A DNA stretch of 39,127 nucleotides from CAIMZW01 sp037133095 (lineage in GTDB: Bacteria; Actinomycetota; Actinomycetes; Nanopelagicales; Nanopelagicaceae): assembly GCA_037133095.1 (NCBI GenBank), contig JBAXOT010000016.1, positions 1-39,127 on the forward strand, in the 5' to 3' direction. A model generated the notes under the pieces. The model ran no database searches. It was not told where the DNA came from and saw nothing but the letters and a program-made list of their open reading frames with translations. Below, one piece after another: positions 1 through 6,525 of this stretch (its first letter is position 1; each line of letters starts with the position of its first letter). The translations under genes were made by a program, and so were the position numbers.

Positions 1-255
1 CAATGTGGCATGGTCTCAATCAATTCTGTCATCGCTTTTGCCGCTATTGCATCACTACCGTTTGGCGGAGTGAAAGACAGTGGGAATGGAAGAATCCATG
101 GGCCGGAGGGGCTGATGGAATTCACCTATGCCAGATCCATCGTCTCGCCTCGGTTTGCCATTCCTATCGTCTTTACTACCTTCAAGCGAACAAAATTCGC
201 AGATAAGTTCCTGATCAAACTTATTAAATCTTTGCACTCGAAGGTTGTGGGTTAG
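1..255 (+). CDS. Aldehyde dehydrogenase, C-terminal fragment (cut by window edge)
   Basis: The frame is open from base 1 to the stop at 253-255, so this is the last 84 residues of a gene that begins outside the window. It carries the conserved C-terminal block of the ALDH superfamily (FGGVKDSGNGRIHG, then EGLMEFTYARSI), which contributes to oligomerisation and the substrate funnel. The catalytic Cys/Glu half is missing only because of the window boundary. The basic tail resembles actinobacterial succinate-semialdehyde-type dehydrogenases, but substrate cannot be assigned from this piece. It ends 3 bp from the convergent gene at 259-588. Confidence 0.85.
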   Translation, partial: QCGMVSINSVIAFAAIASLPFGGVKDSGNGRIHGPEGLMEFTYARSIVSPRFAIPIVFTTFKRTKFADKFLIKLIKSLHSKVVG

Positions 256-258
256 GCC

Positions 259-588
259 TTAATAGCGAGGAGCATTCCGCGTTCGCTCGGTATTCGGGCG
301 ACGTTGGTTACGTTTTGCCCAACAAGCACTGTGCCAATGGCGTCGACTCTCCAAATCCTCTTCCAGCCAAGCCACAACATGTGGGGTTGCCATCGGAATT
401 ATCTGGTCGCAGCCCGGACACCTATAAGGCTTGGTGGAACTGGACCCAGTGATCTTTCGCACTCGGTAGATTCCTTCAGAATGCTCTTCAATAGTCTCGC
501 TTGAGGTACCAATTTCTCGCTCTTCAGGCTTGGGGCCACGCCGTTTGGGATGGTTTCGGCGCGGGCTCACCGAGATATTCTCTCGCAT
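259..588 (-). CDS. Small actinobacterial Cys/His (zinc-ribbon-like) protein
   Basis: A 109-residue protein with a basic, Pro/Arg-rich N-terminus (SPRRNHPKRRGPK) and a compact core: C57-P-G-C60, then H70, then H84-W-H86..C89. This resembles a conserved actinobacterial family sometimes labelled 'ATP/GTP-binding protein', although no P-loop is present here. The spacing suggests a structural zinc site and perhaps nucleic-acid binding (inference). It is divergent from the ABC exporter operon at 648; only 59 bp separate them. A TAACTT box lies 7 nt before the ATG with no Shine-Dalgarno, so a leaderless transcript is plausible. Confidence 0.75.
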   Translation of the reverse strand: MRENISVSPRRNHPKRRGPKPEEREIGTSSETIEEHSEGIYRVRKITGSSSTKPYRCPGCDQIIPMATPHVVAWLEEDLESRRHWHSACWAKRNQRRPNTERTRNAPRY

Positions 589-595
589 TTACCTA

Positions 596-601
596 AAGTT
601 A
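596..601 (-). promoter_or_regulatory. Putative leaderless -10 box (TAACTT) of the zinc-ribbon-like gene
   Basis: TAACTT sits 7 nt upstream of the ATG at 588 (minus strand) and no Shine-Dalgarno lies between. In actinobacteria a TANNNT box at this distance places the transcription start on the A of the start codon. One of eight such arrangements in the window. Confidence 0.4.
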
Positions 602-647
602 GCCGCACAAATAGGGATTTTTCAGGTTCCTACGGCAAGATATCACC

Positions 648-1547
648 ATGCGCAATGAGGAAAAATTGAACTCGGGCGAGGTCGCAATCGAGATCATCGG
701 CCTAACTAAAACTTACAAAGACAAGAAAAATGGCGACAAAGTTGCCGTCGATGGAATTGATCTTAAAGTTTTCCGAAATGAAATCTTTGCCATTCTCGGA
801 CCTAATGGTGCAGGAAAGACCACGACAGTGGAAATTCTCGAAGGTTATCGCGATCGGGATTCCGGACAGGTAAGTGTTCTCGGCGTTGACCCAAGTCAAC
901 TCTCGGCGCAAGACCGCAGTTGGCGCAATCGTATTGGCATTGTTTTGCAGTCGACGGAAGATGCCGCAGATTTAACCGTCTCCGAGTCGGTCAACCACTT
1001 CGCTCATTACTACTCCAACCCCAAGAATCCTGCTGAGGTTATTGATGAGGTTGGCCTTAGCGATAAGGCGAACTCGAGAATTCGAACACTTTCTGGTGGC
1101 CAGCGTCGGCGCCTCGATGTTGCGCTCGGAATTATTGGTGGTCCGGAGATACTTTTCTTGGACGAGCCCACGACGGGTTTTGATCCAGAAGCAAGGCGTT
1201 CATTCTGGGAACTCATTCGAAAACTACAGAGCGAAGGCACGACTATCGTCTTAACCACCCACTATCTCGACGAGGCCGAGGCCCTAGCAGATCGAGTTGC
1301 TGTGATCAATGAAGGCAAGATCATGGAGATCTCCACCCCAGAGAATTTGGGTGGCCGAAACGAAGCCAAAGCTCGAGTTTCTTATTTACGAAATGGTGTG
1401 CGTGAAGTAGTCATTACCGATACACCTACCCGAGCAGTTTATGAGCTCAGCGAAGAATTTGATGGCGAAATACCCGAACTGATTGTTTCAAGACCTACCC
1501 TGGAAGATATCTACCTCTCGATGATCAAATCGCAGGAGAACAAATGA
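648..1547 (+). CDS. ABC-2 type exporter ATP-binding protein (DrrA family)
   Basis: A 299-residue ATPase with Walker A GPNGAGKT (51-58), the DrrA-like segment EGYRDRDSG, the signature LSGGQ (148-152), Walker B ILFLDEP (168-174) and an H-loop in TTHYLDEAE. A C-terminal regulatory tail follows, typical of antibiotic/lipid exporter ATPases such as daunorubicin DrrA. It should energise the permease encoded immediately downstream, whose ATG overlaps its stop (ATGA), implying translational coupling. No clear Shine-Dalgarno precedes the ATG. Substrate is unknown; export of a drug, lipid or polysaccharide are all compatible with the family. Confidence 0.92.
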   Translation: MRNEEKLNSGEVAIEIIGLTKTYKDKKNGDKVAVDGIDLKVFRNEIFAILGPNGAGKTTTVEILEGYRDRDSGQVSVLGVDPSQLSAQDRSWRNRIGIVLQSTEDAADLTVSESVNHFAHYYSNPKNPAEVIDEVGLSDKANSRIRTLSGGQRRRLDVALGIIGGPEILFLDEPTTGFDPEARRSFWELIRKLQSEGTTIVLTTHYLDEAEALADRVAVINEGKIMEISTPENLGGRNEAKARVSYLRNGVREVVITDTPTRAVYELSEEFDGEIPELIVSRPTLEDIYLSMIKSQENK

Positions 1548-2365
1548 CAACTAACCTGATGCATGCGGGCTTTGCAAAAAACCCGAGCGTACTTAGAGTC
1601 GGGGTTTTGCGCGGCGGAATCGAGATCAAGCAATTTCTACGCCAACGCGAATCAGTTGTCTTCACCCTTCTCTTCCCTGTCATGCTTCTCTTTATTTTTG
1701 GTTCGGTGTTCAAAGACACCATCGCCCCTGGGGTTACCTTTAGCCGTTATTTTGTGGCTGGCATGATCGCGTCGGGCTTGGTAAATACTGGCTTTCAACA
1801 ACTTGCCATCACCATTCCCATGGAACGAGATTTTGGCACGTTAAAGAGACTGCGCGGAATTCCGATGTCCCCCGTCTCGTACTTCATCGGCAAAGTAATC
1901 CTGGTAACAGTCTCTATGCTGGTTCAAGTTGGCATGTTGCTGGCATTTGGCACCCTCTTCTTCGGTTTAAAGCTTCCAACTTCGACCGAACTCTGGTTGC
2001 GCTTTACCTGGCTGGTGATTGTTGGCAGCATCTCTTCGACTATTTTGGGAATTGCTTTTTCAAGTATTCCCAAGAGTGGGCGGGGCGCTTCGGCCGTTGT
2101 CTCTCCTATCGTTATCGTTTTGCAATTCTTTAGCGGCGTCTTTTTTGTCTTCTCGAGCCTGCCAAAATGGATGCAAGATTTTGCCGCGATCTTTCCGTTG
2201 AAATGGTTAACCCAGGGCATGCGTTCGGTGTTCTTGCCAAACTCGTTCGCGGTTCGCGAAGTAGCACATTCTTGGGAACTCGGAAAGACTTTTTTAGTCC
2301 TAGTCATTTGGATCATTGTTGGAACGATCTGGGCGCTTCGCAGTTTCAAGTGGTCAGATAAGTAA
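1544..2365 (+). CDS. ABC-2 type exporter permease
   Basis: A 273-residue integral membrane protein with a cytosolic N-terminus (about 45 residues) followed by about six hydrophobic segments, matching the ABC-2 permease fold. The motif around RDFGTLKRLRGIPMSP is the conserved loop seen in DrrB/ABC-2 permeases, and a segment reading FFSGVFFVFSSLPKWMQ is typical before the last helices. The start overlaps the ATPase stop by 4 nt, and its own stop overlaps the ATG of the next gene by 1 nt, so the three genes form one transcript. It is expected to form a dimer in the cytoplasmic membrane with two copies of the ATPase. Confidence 0.92.
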   Translation: MTTNLMHAGFAKNPSVLRVGVLRGGIEIKQFLRQRESVVFTLLFPVMLLFIFGSVFKDTIAPGVTFSRYFVAGMIASGLVNTGFQQLAITIPMERDFGTLKRLRGIPMSPVSYFIGKVILVTVSMLVQVGMLLAFGTLFFGLKLPTSTELWLRFTWLVIVGSISSTILGIAFSSIPKSGRGASAVVSPIVIVLQFFSGVFFVFSSLPKWMQDFAAIFPLKWLTQGMRSVFLPNSFAVREVAHSWELGKTFLVLVIWIIVGTIWALRSFKWSDK

Positions 2366-3114
2366 TGCAGTTTCAGACGAGGCGAACTGGATTTATAGCC
2401 GCACTCTCGTTCTTGCTCTCACTTGCCCTGATAAGTCCGACTCATTCTGCTACGCCAACTGCCCACCCCAAGGTCACTGCCCACCCCAAGGTCACTGCCC
2501 ACCCCAAGGTCACTGCCCACCCCAAGGCAACCGCGAAAGCTAAAACCCTAGCGAAGGCCACCCCGAAGAAGGTTGTGGCGAAGAAAGTCACCCCGAAGAA
2601 GGTTGTGGCGAAGAAAGTCGCGACCAAGAAGTCGGCACCAATAAAGCGAGCCGTAGTTCGGAAGAAAATTCCGGTGGCGACTGCTTCGCCCAGCCCGTTG
2701 TGGCCTCCAGCAAATTTCTCTTATGGTGATGGAATCTACGCAAAAGTTCCGTCAAATTCTGAATTGGTCGGCATAATCTCTGCCCATTCGGCTCTAGCGA
2801 GCCAGGTCACCAGATGTACGTCAAATGCTTGCGGGGCGATCCTCGTGGCTTCTGTAACGGCCTGTAAATGGTGGGAGATCGATTCGACGGTATACGGCCC
2901 AAGTACTGCTGATGGCGCAAGTTCAGTGGTTTATGGAACGCTTCGAACCACGGCACCTGGAACGAAGGCAAAGACAGTCACCACGATTTTGCTGGTGAGT
3001 TCCGAACCGCTCGCGAATGGCGTCACCGTTGGTGGAATCGCTGCGAAGTGCTGGACGACTCCCCCCACCATTCGCGTGCCAAGTAATCAATATGTTGCGG
3101 TGAGTGCCCGCTAG
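2365..3114 (+). CDS. Secreted protein with histone H1-like Lys/Ala tract and tandem repeats
   Basis: A 249-residue protein of unknown function. Residues 1-29 form a signal peptide (basic start, hydrophobic core, THSA cleavage region). Residues 32-55 are four tandem copies of TAHPKV-like hexapeptides, and about 56-105 is a Lys/Ala/Val-rich tract with two identical decapeptides (TPKKVVAKKV), similar in composition to histone H1 or mycobacterial HupB tails. The remaining 140 residues look globular, with Cys residues in CTSNACGAI, ACKWW and KCWTT that could form disulfides outside the cell. The start overlaps the permease stop by one base. The exporter context suggests an envelope role, with the cationic tract perhaps contacting wall polymers; this is inference. 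Confidence 0.8.
   Translation: MQFQTRRTGFIAALSFLLSLALISPTHSATPTAHPKVTAHPKVTAHPKVTAHPKATAKAKTLAKATPKKVVAKKVTPKKVVAKKVATKKSAPIKRAVVRKKIPVATASPSPLWPPANFSYGDGIYAKVPSNSELVGIISAHSALASQVTRCTSNACGAILVASVTACKWWEIDSTVYGPSTADGASSVVYGTLRTTAPGTKAKTVTTILLVSSEPLANGVTVGGIAAKCWTTPPTIRVPSNQYVAVSAR
2458..2529 (+). repeat. 18-bp tandem repeat, four copies
   Basis: Three identical 18-bp units at 2458, 2476 and 2494 and a fourth at 2512 whose last codon differs (GCA for GTC). The units are in frame and encode TAHPKV. Perfect identity at the DNA level points to recent slippage or unequal crossover and probable length polymorphism. Confidence 0.95.
2560..2619 (+). repeat. 30-bp perfect tandem duplication
   Basis: Two identical 30-bp units (2560-2589 and 2590-2619) encoding TPKKVVAKKV twice within the Lys-rich tract of the secreted protein. 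Confidence 0.95.
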
Positions 3115-3449
3115 TGCTCGGTGGCATCAATAACGCACTTTTTTTCACCTCCCTAAGCGGGTTTGCTGTCGTCGCCCTGTTTACTGTGTTGCTGCGTTGG
3201 GCGTTCGCTCGGGGTAAATCAGTTGTTGCCGCTCCTGCTGTGGCCGGTGAAGTTGACGACTATGGATTGCTCACAGTTGTGGCGACTCCAGGAAACCACA
3301 TTGAAGGCGAAATGTGGCGACAACATCTGATTGCCCAGGGAATCAAGGCTAATCTGAGTCAAACTTTGGCAGGTCCGCAACTCTTCGTCTTCACTACGGA
3401 GTTCAAAGTCGCGCAGGCCGTATTGGCGGCATTTCGTGCCGGTAATTAA
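3114..3449 (+). CDS. Membrane-anchored DUF2007-like protein
   Basis: A 111-residue protein starting with GTG at 3114, which overlaps the upstream stop codon by one base (TAGTG); this coupling supports the start. Residues 8-28 are one transmembrane helix, then a short linker leads to a domain of about 60 residues (LLTVVATPGNHIEGEMWRQ, ending VAQAVLAAFRA) that resembles the DUF2007 'putative signal transducing' fold. It closes the ABC exporter operon. Its last four bases overlap the 3' end of the convergent adenosyltransferase gene. Function unknown. Confidence 0.75.
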   Translation: MLGGINNALFFTSLSGFAVVALFTVLLRWAFARGKSVVAAPAVAGEVDDYGLLTVVATPGNHIEGEMWRQHLIAQGIKANLSQTLAGPQLFVFTTEFKVAQAVLAAFRAGN

Positions 3450-4021
3450 CGATTAGCCCCAGGAACCCAAAGCTGATCACCGTCGGACTTATTGTCTGAC
3501 CTCGCCAATACGAAAAGCAGATCCGAAAGTCGGTTCAGATACTTTGCCGTTAACGGGTTAACTCCCGAGCCAAAAGAGTGAATTGCGCTCCAGGTGCGTC
3601 GCTCTGCGCGTCGAACTACGGTGCGTGCGACATGGAGCAGAGCAGCTCCGGCAGTTCCAGATGGCAGGATAAAAGAGCGAAGCGGTTCGAGCGATCCGTT
3701 GTAATGATCAATCTGATTCTCAAGATAAGTAATTTGGGATTCCAAAACTCGCAACGGCTCAGTGGCTGGAGAATCAATTACTGGGGTGCAGAGGTCGGCG
3801 CCGACGTCAAAAAGGTCGTTCTGAATCCGAATTAAAAGCGCGCTCACTTGTGGGTCAGAAATATTGCCAAGGGCGAGAGCAACTCCGATAGCAGAGTTAG
3901 CCTCATCCACAGTGGCATATGCCTCCAGACGAGGATCGTTCTTGGAAGTACGGCTCATATCGCCGAGCGAAGTTGTTCCGTCATCGCCGGTCTTTGTGTA
4001 AATTCGTGTCAGGTTAACCAT
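3446..4021 (-). CDS. pduO: PduO-type ATP:cob(I)alamin adenosyltransferase
   Basis: A 191-residue protein that transfers the adenosyl group of ATP to cob(I)alamin to make adenosylcobalamin. The N-terminal ATP-binding motif TKTGDDGTTSLGD (about 9-21) and the downstream blocks RIQNDLFDVGADL and RSFILPSG...RTVVRRAERR are diagnostic of the trimeric PduO family. Length matches the family. It implies a B12-dependent enzyme such as methylmalonyl-CoA mutase or class II ribonucleotide reductase elsewhere. It is divergent from murA, an arrangement common in actinobacteria. A TAGGCT box 7 nt before the ATG suggests a leaderless mRNA. Confidence 0.95.
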   Translation of the reverse strand: MVNLTRIYTKTGDDGTTSLGDMSRTSKNDPRLEAYATVDEANSAIGVALALGNISDPQVSALLIRIQNDLFDVGADLCTPVIDSPATEPLRVLESQITYLENQIDHYNGSLEPLRSFILPSGTAGAALLHVARTVVRRAERRTWSAIHSFGSGVNPLTAKYLNRLSDLLFVLARSDNKSDGDQLWVPGANR

Positions 4022-4028
4022 GAGTATG

Positions 4029-4034
4029 AGCCTA
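4029..4034 (-). promoter_or_regulatory. Putative leaderless -10 box (TAGGCT) of the adenosyltransferase gene
   Basis: TAGGCT on the minus strand, 7 nt before the ATG at 4021, with no Shine-Dalgarno in between. Located in the 77-bp divergent region shared with murA. Confidence 0.4.
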
Positions 4035-4086
4035 TTAGAGCAACTACGATGAGACCACTCAGGAATGTGGAATTTTCATAAACTAT

Positions 4087-4092
4087 AAGGAG
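4087..4092 (+). promoter_or_regulatory. Shine-Dalgarno AAGGAG of murA
   Basis: AAGGAG lies 6 nt before the ATG at 4099. It fixes the murA start and contrasts with the leader-free layout of the divergent gene. Confidence 0.8.
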
Positions 4093-4098
4093 TCATTA

Positions 4099-5373
4099 AT
4101 GTCCGGCAATGCTCCCAGCGATACCTTTCATATTGAAGGTGGCGCCAGGCTAGTCGGCGAAGTCAGTGTTACGGGCGCCAAAAATTCGGCGCTTAAATTA
4201 ATGGCGGCCTGCCTCTTGGCCGTAGGAAAAACCACCATCCTCAATGTCCCAGACATCGCCGACGTAGAAATCATGTCTGAACTTCTGACCCGATTGGGTT
4301 GTGTCGTCGAGTTCGATCGCCATACCCACTCTGTCACGATTGATGTGCCAGAAGTTCCTGGCAGTCGCGCTGATTACGACCTGGTCCGAAAGATGCGGGC
4401 GTCTATCAATGTGCTGGGTCCGTTGGTCACTCGCATTGGTCACGCCGAAGTAGCACTACCTGGTGGGGATGCGATCGGATCTCGTGGCTTAGATTTTCAC
4501 ATTAAAGGCCTGCGCGATCTCGGTGCCGAGGCTCACTCAGAACATGGCTATGTCATGGCCAGCGCGCCAAACGGACTGCTCGGAGCCGAAATTGCATTGG
4601 ATTTCCCGAGCGTCGGTGCGACCGAAAATCTCATGACCGCCGCCGTTCTGGCTAAGGGAATCACCACCATTGATAACGCAGCCCGCGAACCTGATGTCGT
4701 TGATCTGGGTGACTTCCTAGTTGCCATGGGGGCGAAAATTTCAGGACTGGGCACTCCCCTAATCACCATCGAAGGTGTGACTAAATTGCACCCCACAACA
4801 CACGCAACGCTCTGCGACCGTATCGTTGCGGGAACCTGGGCATTTGCCGCCGCCATTACCCAAGGCGATCTAACAATCCACGGCGCCCGCCCAGAACATA
4901 TGGAAATTCCACTTGAAAAATTGGTCGCAGCAGGCGCAGTCGTGACCACTACTTCTGATGGCATTCGAGTTCGGATGGATCAACGCCCTCACGCTATTGA
5001 TGTAGCCACCTTGCCTTACCCAGGGTTTCCTACCGACCTACAACCGCTGATCATTTTGCTCAACGCAGTTGCAGAAGGAACTTCTATTGTGACTGAAAAT
5101 GTTTTTGAAGGTCGATTTATGTTTGTCAACGAATTAATCCGACTTGGTGCTCAAATTCGTGTCGATGGCCACCACGCCGCGATTACAGGTGTGGAGCGAC
5201 TCTCCGGGGCGCCGGTGTTGGCAACCGATATTCGTGCGGGGGCAGGCCTTGTTTTGGCGGGACTTGTCAGTGAGGGAAAGACAATAGTCGAGGCGGGGTT
5301 TCACATTGATCGTGGTTATCCAGGTTTTGCCGAGCAATTAAGACTGCTTGGTGCCAAGGTAGATCGGGATTAA
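4099..5373 (+). CDS. murA: UDP-N-acetylglucosamine 1-carboxyvinyltransferase
   Basis: A 424-residue cytosolic enzyme that transfers enolpyruvate from PEP to UDP-GlcNAc, the first committed step of peptidoglycan synthesis. The N-terminal VTGAKNSALKL block, ALPGGDAIGSRGLDFH loop and C-terminal DIRAGAGLVLAGL block are family hallmarks, and length is normal. The residue that attacks PEP and is alkylated by fosfomycin in most bacteria (Cys115 in E. coli) is Asp124 here (codon 4468-4470), as in Mycobacterium tuberculosis MurA; fosfomycin resistance at the target is expected. A good Shine-Dalgarno supports the start. The GT10 gene follows with no gap. Confidence 0.97.
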   Translation: MSGNAPSDTFHIEGGARLVGEVSVTGAKNSALKLMAACLLAVGKTTILNVPDIADVEIMSELLTRLGCVVEFDRHTHSVTIDVPEVPGSRADYDLVRKMRASINVLGPLVTRIGHAEVALPGGDAIGSRGLDFHIKGLRDLGAEAHSEHGYVMASAPNGLLGAEIALDFPSVGATENLMTAAVLAKGITTIDNAAREPDVVDLGDFLVAMGAKISGLGTPLITIEGVTKLHPTTHATLCDRIVAGTWAFAAAITQGDLTIHGARPEHMEIPLEKLVAAGAVVTTTSDGIRVRMDQRPHAIDVATLPYPGFPTDLQPLIILLNAVAEGTSIVTENVFEGRFMFVNELIRLGAQIRVDGHHAAITGVERLSGAPVLATDIRAGAGLVLAGLVSEGKTIVEAGFHIDRGYPGFAEQLRLLGAKVDRD

Positions 5374-6237
5374 ATGAGTTACAAGCTTGCGTTTCGAAAC
5401 TTTTCTGGGCACTTGGATTACACCAACTCATTTTTTCCGTTCGTCTTTGAAAAAGTATTACAAACCAAGATAGTACTGACCGCGCCCGAAGAGGCAGATT
5501 GCATTTTGTGGTCATGTTTCCCGTTGACAGATTTTGGATACCAATCCGAACGCCATGATTTTCCTGTCATCCCCGGACAAAAGCACATTTACTACACGGC
5601 GGAAGATTTTTATCCAGATCTAGAAAATTACGATGTGAATTTAACTTTCAAAAATCTAAACCTACCTAAACATTTTCGGCTGCCGTGCTGGCAACTTAAT
5701 TGCGACTGGCGCCTCGATCCCGACTCACCAAGTTATAGCGACTACGGCTTAAATCCATATCGAATGCATTTGCCCCGAAAAATCACGCGCCTTCCAGAGC
5801 CAGGAACTCTCAGCGTCTTCATTGGCTATCAACAACCGAATCGAGAATCGATACTTTCCAAGTTAGAGCCTCATCTAAAGAATCACTACTACGGCTCGGT
5901 TTACCAGAACAAAGTCCTTAATAAAATAGCGTTAAAAGATAAATACCGGTTCAATCTTTGCTTTGAAAATTCCAACTCGCCCGGATACCACACCGAAAAG
6001 ATCCCCCATGCGTGGGAAATGCGGACGGTTCCGCTGTACTGGGGGGCATCGACCGTGATTCAAGACTTTAACGAACGATCATTTATAAATATGGCCGATT
6101 TCTTCAGCGATGATCACTTCGTCGACCGAATTTTACATTTAAGCGACGACGAGATGGTCTCGATTATTGAAGAGCCGCTGGTCAATCAGCCGCTCTCGTT
6201 GCAACCGCTCATTGATTTTTTTGCCGCGAATCTTTAA
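5374..6237 (+). CDS. GT10-family (alpha-1,3-fucosyltransferase-like) glycosyltransferase
   Basis: A 287-residue protein whose C-terminal half carries the GT10 signature: YRFNLCFENS (191-200), GYHTEKI (204-210), then a TVPLYWG block and a conserved Asn/Phe region. The family transfers fucose or a related sugar from a GDP-sugar onto GlcNAc-containing glycans (for example Helicobacter FutA). There is no signal peptide or membrane helix, so it is probably cytosolic or peripheral. Its ATG directly follows the murA stop (TAAATG), implying translational coupling. The gene is visibly more AT-rich than murA and uses codons such as AAA, TTT and TTA more often, suggesting acquisition by transfer. Acceptor is unknown. 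Confidence 0.85.
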   Translation: MSYKLAFRNFSGHLDYTNSFFPFVFEKVLQTKIVLTAPEEADCILWSCFPLTDFGYQSERHDFPVIPGQKHIYYTAEDFYPDLENYDVNLTFKNLNLPKHFRLPCWQLNCDWRLDPDSPSYSDYGLNPYRMHLPRKITRLPEPGTLSVFIGYQQPNRESILSKLEPHLKNHYYGSVYQNKVLNKIALKDKYRFNLCFENSNSPGYHTEKIPHAWEMRTVPLYWGASTVIQDFNERSFINMADFFSDDHFVDRILHLSDDEMVSIIEEPLVNQPLSLQPLIDFFAANL

Positions 6238-6258
6238 AGCATTTCCAGTCAATGAACT

Positions 6259-6519
6259 TTATTCGGTCGCGCTCTCACCGAGAATAGAGACTCGATTCTT
6301 TGAAACTGAAATAAAGCCACCGTTAATTTGGAACTCTACCTTTTCGCCGTCGATGCCTTTGATGGAAACCAATCCATCAACTAGGACACCCAAGAGTGGC
6401 GCGTGATCAGGAAGGATTCCAAGATCGCCCTCGAGCGTACGGGCAGAGACCATTGCCGCCTCGCCCGACCAAACACGCTTCTCGGGCGAAACAACTTCTA
6501 CGGTGAGATTGGTGGACAT
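6259..6519 (-). CDS. atpC: ATP synthase epsilon subunit, short form
   Basis: An 86-residue epsilon subunit of F1. The N-terminal beta-sandwich is complete, with the conserved GDLGILPDHAPLL block at about 32-44, which contacts gamma and the c-ring. The protein stops after about 86 residues, so the C-terminal helical hairpin (normally about 40-50 residues, used for ATP binding and auto-inhibition) is absent. The region after the stop runs into the convergent GT10 gene and shows no hairpin remnant. Short epsilons also occur in some other actinobacteria. Last gene of the atp operon, 6 bp after atpD. Confidence 0.95.
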   Translation of the reverse strand: MSTNLTVEVVSPEKRVWSGEAAMVSARTLEGDLGILPDHAPLLGVLVDGLVSIKGIDGEKVEFQINGGFISVSKNRVSILGESATE

Positions 6520-6525
6520 GTCGAG

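Noticed and set aside
259..588. 'ATP/GTP-binding protein' as the function of the small Cys/His gene
   Set aside because: This label is used for homologues, but no Walker A or other nucleotide motif is present; the Cys/His pattern suggests zinc instead.
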